Shown here piece by piece: positions 20,603-24,108 of a stretch of 24,108 bases of DNA (within the stretch, counting starts at the first letter, position 1; each line of letters begins with the position of its first letter). Made by a program: the position numbers and the translations under genes. The stretch comes from Bigelowiella natans CCMP2755. Lineage: Eukaryota; Cercozoa; Chlorarachniophyceae. The notes below the pieces were generated by a model that did not search any database, was not told where the DNA came from, and saw nothing but the letters and a program-made list of their open reading frames with translations. The stretch lies in the NCBI GenBank assembly GCA_000320545.1, contig ADNK01002633.1, positions 62,501 to 86,608 of the forward strand, read 5' to 3'.

Positions 20603-21922
20603 CATATAGAACACATAGCACCTGTAGCTTGGCAATGGTTTCAACATTGGGCTGGAACGCGTGGGCTGCTCGCCCCATCCCGAATAGGTCAAACCTGTGA
20701 CAAATTTCCTTAGTTGAGCAAGCGCGAGCTTTTGAAAGCGTTTCATTGAGATTTGAAGCTTCGCTCATGCGCAAAAGCACGCCTAGATGATGTCATTTGT
20801 TCGCACGGCAGATCGACAGAAAAAAAAATTGTGCACATGCGGTCAGTTGATGTCTGCGCTCGCGCATTCTGGCCTTGCGCGCATTGTTAAAACACGGAAC
20901 ACTTGCGCATTGTCAAAACACGGAACACCACTTCTCTAGTTCTGCATCGCAGTGCTGTATCGCATGCACATTGGCTCCAAATGTTCAAACTTCTCACAAT
21001 TGTGGTCAATAAAATGGTCCAGTGGTGCTTTTTTGGCTCTGAAAAAAGCCACCGCTTTTTAGTCGGCTCTCGCCGGTCAAAAATTGTGTTTGAAGCGCTC
21101 TGGAGCGTGTTTTTCCGTTGCGCTAGCGTTCTCGATAATGGTGCCACTCTTTGCGTTCCAGAAAGAAATGCTAGAATGGTGTCTTTCTTTGGGATACACG
21201 CACAGGGTGATGATTCTTGGTTTGCGAACACGCACCCAGATGTTGTTGTTGGTCGTTCATTTTGCTGATGTTGCCAATCAGCAACACAAACATAGCTGAC
21301 ATGCTGATTCAATCTCATTTTTCGCACACGCACTGCATCTTTGTCAGTGAGCAATCGTGCTGAACTAAGCTCTTGCTGTGCCGCATGCCTGCATAACTGT
21401 CTTCAATCAGGGACAGAACACACACGGTGATTTGGAGTGCGTGAATAGATATGGCTTGCAAATGCGTTGTCAAAGATTGCTGATGGCAAGCACCGTACTC
21501 TGGCACTAAGCACATGCAACAATGACTGATGACTGCTAATGTTGTTTAAGCTTTAATGTTGGGTGTGCTAGTGTGACTCATTTTTGCTAATTTCATTTTT
21601 CGGAGATGAGAAGGTAACATCGTAACATCAAGCTGCATGCATCAGATTCGAGCGGCATTTTCTAAGATGGATTACACGCTATCTCATGTTGCGTACATGT
21701 TGACCTTCATGATCATTATATTATTACTGTTGTCATCATCATCATATATCCATGTTTTATTGTCGTAACAACTAAAGATATGTATGTTATGTCAAACATA
21801 CAAACTAATGCTATCATAAATAGCCAGCGAGCATTTTCGGCATGCTCAGTACTTACATAGTCGAACTTATCTGAGAGAGCAGCTTGGGTAATACTACATA
21901 CTACGTAACTTATTTCTTCGCA
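20603..21922. other. Convergent spacer without a supported gene
   Basis: Lies between the stops of the plastid membrane-protein gene (+) and the DUF6816 gene (-). Two open frames overlap almost completely on opposite strands (20903-21268 +, 20887-21354 -). Neither has recognisable motifs, hydrophobic segments or splice structure. The stretch contains a 26-bp direct repeat and a hairpin-like GGCTCTGAAAAAAGCC near 21033. Confidence 0.5.
20879..20928. repeat. 26-bp tandem direct repeat, two copies
   Basis: GCGCATTGTTAAAACACGG with its continuation GAACAC at 20879-20902, then the same 24 bp with one T-to-C change at 20905-20928, spaced by TT. Confidence 0.95.
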
Positions 21923-22912
21923 CTAAGACAGTTTTGTCATTAGAATACGAGTGCGGTATGTCGTTACAGGCTTTCCGCCTGAGCGAAGATAGTCTTCTAG
22001 TTGATCTCCTTCCGGGGTTAGAATGACATTCGAGATTAATATTGCCTGGATTGTCTCCGGCTCGCTACCAGCGACTCTTTTATACTTTACCTGGTCTTTC
22101 ACTTGTTTCACTACGGGTGGACTCATTTGTGCGAGATCTGTCTGTGTCTGCCGTACCACCTCGCTTGTGATGAATACATTTTCTGCGGGCTGCTCGAAGG
22201 CGCGCTTCGTGACGAGAACTTCATACTTTTGGCCCGGATTCATCACATAATTCAGTACGTTCGGGTTCGAAGGCTCCCATCTTACATCGGTGATTGCATC
22301 GGCGACACCATCACTACCGCTTGGAGGAGAGTACCATGTATTCGTTTCGGGGTTGAACCGTTTAGCAATGCGGGCGCTAACTGTATTTGCTCCTCTCTCT
22401 GCAATAACATGATCTCGATATCGGAAGTAGGTCTGGTTGAATCGCAGCAGCATCTCCGGCCTTCCAATGAATCGCTGAAGTGTTTTTACCTCTTTAAGGT
22501 TCGGCACCATCTCTTCCCCCAGCGGCATCTGGATGTCTACGAGGTCAGAGATACAGTCCCAAGTTCCTTCGAAATAGGAGGGAAAGAAAAGGTCTGCCAT
22601 GCCGTAACCTGGAATCTTACTCGCAACATCGGAAAGTGCTCTTGGTGGCCCTGCGGCGAAAGATGGTTTAGCTTTTAATCCTATTGTAATTGCTGTCATC
22701 CCAAGAATGTCTCTCATTCGTCGGCCAAGCTGTTCCCGCCTACGAAGCCGGAGCTTCCTGTCACGGTAATAAGGAGCATTATCTCCCCCAACTCTAATCT
22801 CGCAACCTTTTGTATTCATCATAGATTGGGGGGGCCTTGACGGTGAGCTCGCAGAAGAAGATGCGAAGAGGAGGACTATGGCAACGAGACTCTGCCACGT
22901 GCTCACCGCCAT
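21923..22912 (-). CDS. DUF6816-type thylakoid lumen protein, intronless
   Basis: A 329-aa uninterrupted frame from ATG (22910-22912) to TAG (21923-21925). Residues about 1-25 form a signal peptide (LVAIVLLFASSSASS), then a basic transit-like region (RDRKLRLRRRE). Twin arginines RRMRDILG at 64-65 precede a hydrophobic segment and the cleavage-like KPSFAAGPP (about 82-90), as for Tat export into the thylakoid lumen. The mature domain starts SDVASKIPGYG, then GTWDC near 116-120, a long central region with RFNPETNTWY, WEPSNPNVLNYV, and SEVVRQTQ near the C-terminal third. It ends in RTRILMTKLS. This resembles the DUF6816 family of cyanobacteria and plastids; function unknown. It is the only clearly intronless gene in the window. 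Confidence 0.8.
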   Translation of the reverse strand: MAVSTWQSLVAIVLLFASSSASSPSRPPQSMMNTKGCEIRVGGDNAPYYRDRKLRLRRREQLGRRMRDILGMTAITIGLKAKPSFAAGPPRALSDVASKIPGYGMADLFFPSYFEGTWDCISDLVDIQMPLGEEMVPNLKEVKTLQRFIGRPEMLLRFNQTYFRYRDHVIAERGANTVSARIAKRFNPETNTWYSPPSGSDGVADAITDVRWEPSNPNVLNYVMNPGQKYEVLVTKRAFEQPAENVFITSEVVRQTQTDLAQMSPPVVKQVKDQVKYKRVAGSEPETIQAILISNVILTPEGDQLEDYLRSGGKPVTTYRTRILMTKLS

Positions 22913-23459
22913 TCTGGTCCAAGAATTAAGGCTGCGAATCGCCGCAAATTACAGGGGATTTTGTTGCAAAAGCAACTGCCCGTAGCCTAATTTTGTGAAA
23001 ATCGCAATTTTTTTGTCGCAACCGACAAACGGCAATGAGGCAACAAATTGCTGGAAATCTTAAAAATATTTACGGTTGATTTAGTTGTCGCATGTTGTGT
23101 TTACCACCCGTTTTAAGTTTTACCGTTGTCGTCTTTCGGAAAGCCGATTGCTTCCCGGACTCCTTCCCCCCAAGAAACCCACCGCGGATGGAGTGAGCAC
23201 ACGACGATTTGTGACGATGCTCTTTCTCCTGTCCCCCCCCCCCCCCCCCTTCTCTGTTCTCTACACACACTCCTGCTTGCGACGGGCATCGACTGACAAT
23301 CACCTTTTCTGTTTTTCATGCATTAGTGTTGGCCGGGTCACGGGCATCGTAGCGGCAATAGTCGCCTTTTATCTCCTCATGTAATGAGTCAGTAGAAGCA
23401 CAATTACCTCCTTATTAACCAGCCTTTCGTCAAACCACTCGATCGCACACTTATCTATA
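22913..23459. promoter_or_regulatory. Divergent spacer upstream of the DUF6816 gene
   Basis: Separates the divergent ATGs at 22912 (-) and 23460 (+), so it should hold both promoters. A C-run lies at about 23236-23249. An open frame at 23085-23384 ends in a hydrophobic GRVTGIVAAIVAFYLLM after an acceptor-like CATTAG, which could be the tail exon of a small gene. I could not find its other exons. Confidence 0.35.
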
Positions 23460-24108
23460 ATGTTTAGCGCCTGGCATGAAACCCAGGCCGAGGAAGGAAC
23501 TCTCGTCTTGGCACCGAGAGGGCATTCCAAACATGCTGATGGTGATCTAGGCAGCGCCTTCGACGCTAACGAGGGGGGGGGCGGAGGATCCGCCCGGTGT
23601 GGCTTCGATGGTTATGGCCTTTCGGGGGGCGATCCAACGCAAAGCGTGCTCAGAGGAGAATGGAAAAACCTTTCGGACTTCTGTTCAAAATACAGTAATT
23701 GATCTATCCTGGCTTCCTTAGCAAAGCGAATTTCTGGATCTTGTTACAGACCTGTGATGTTTGTGAGTCCCCATGATTGATAACGACGACGATGAGTGAC
23801 GATGGTAGTATCACACTAACTATACATTCTTCGATTGGCTTCATTCAGACGCGAAACCGCCGTATCCTTACGGCTATTGGTGTGACAGCTACAAACTGAA
23901 GCAAAAGAATGTTATGTTCGGTAGTGGTGAAGAACAAGAGACGAATAAAATCATTGAATGCAAGCACTTATTTCATGTTGGAGTGGAAAAGAACATTCAC
24001 ATGTCTAATCTTATCCTTTACATTCCCCCTCTTCTTCACCCCCTCCCTCTCTCTCTCTCTCTCTCTCTCTACTCTACTCTCTCTCTACTATCTGCATGAT
24101 AAAGGCGG
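23460..24108 (+). CDS. Hypothetical protein, 5' exons only
   Basis: Not recognised. ATG 23460 opens an exon to 23694 (donor GTAATT, phase 1), joined to 23849-23920 (donor GTAGTG, phase 1). The protein begins MFSAWHETQAEEGTL, has a Gly run, then EWKNLSDFCSKY across the junction into PPYPYGYWCDSYKLKQK. The aromatic and Cys content of the second exon looks like conserved coding sequence. The start could also be internal to a longer protein. Further exons lie beyond the right edge. Confidence 0.45.
24047..24088. repeat. (CT)n microsatellite at the right edge
   Basis: CT array with short interruptions, in the presumed intron that starts at 23921. Confidence 0.95.

Noticed and set aside
20887-21354. 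155-codon - strand ORF and overlapping 121-codon + strand ORF
   Set aside because: No motif, no exon structure, no hydrophobic or compositional signal, and the two frames overlap on opposite strands; expected by chance in a window this size.
23085-23384. 99-codon + strand ORF ending in a hydrophobic segment
   Set aside because: The front half is C-run and repeat sequence; only the tail after 23327 looks like an exon, and no partner exon was found.

Overview
The window is nuclear DNA of a photosynthetic eukaryote with many introns. Reading frames are broken by GT-AG introns of roughly 60-700 bp, and tandem dinucleotide repeats fill many introns. Two genes carry cyanobacterial-type plastid proteins behind a signal peptide plus a basic transit-like region. 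That arrangement is typical of algae with a secondary, complex plastid, so a stramenopile-type alga is my best guess. No rRNA, tRNA, CRISPR array, phage or transposase gene was recognised. All gene models were built by eye from splice sites, intron phase and protein-family motifs; none has transcript support.

Layout. (1) 1-7025, + strand: an alpha-amylase domain of family GH13, entering from the left edge, runs straight into a glycosyltransferase of family GT61. The intron phases allow one fused gene of at least 16 exons; two tandem genes are the alternative. (2) 7026-7740: a convergent intergenic spacer. (3) 7741-10263, - strand, possibly starting near 10725: an unrecognised hydrophilic, acidic, Ser/Pro/Asp-rich protein in about seven exons. 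(4) 10737-15768, - strand: a complete formin in 18 exons (about 751 aa) with an MGNCCC N-terminus, an FH1 proline tract, an FH2 domain and a long basic tail. (5) 15769-16371: a divergent promoter region. (6) 16372-17665, + strand: a small acidic/basic, Lys-rich, probably nuclear protein built from very small exons. (7) 17666-18874: a GC-rich stretch dense in CACGTG boxes. (8) 18875-20602, + strand: a plastid membrane protein in four exons. (9) 20603-21922: a spacer with a 26-bp direct repeat. (10) 21923-22912, - strand: an intronless thylakoid-lumen protein of the DUF6816 type. (11) 23460 to the right edge, + strand: the 5' part of an unrecognised gene.

How the genes relate. There are no operons. 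The amylase and GT61 parts would both work on glycans in the secretory pathway. The formin nucleates actin, probably at a membrane. The two plastid genes face each other (tail to tail) across the 20603-21922 spacer. The strongest candidates for something undescribed are the GH13-GT61 fusion, the lipid-anchored short formin, and the G-box cluster ahead of the plastid membrane-protein gene.
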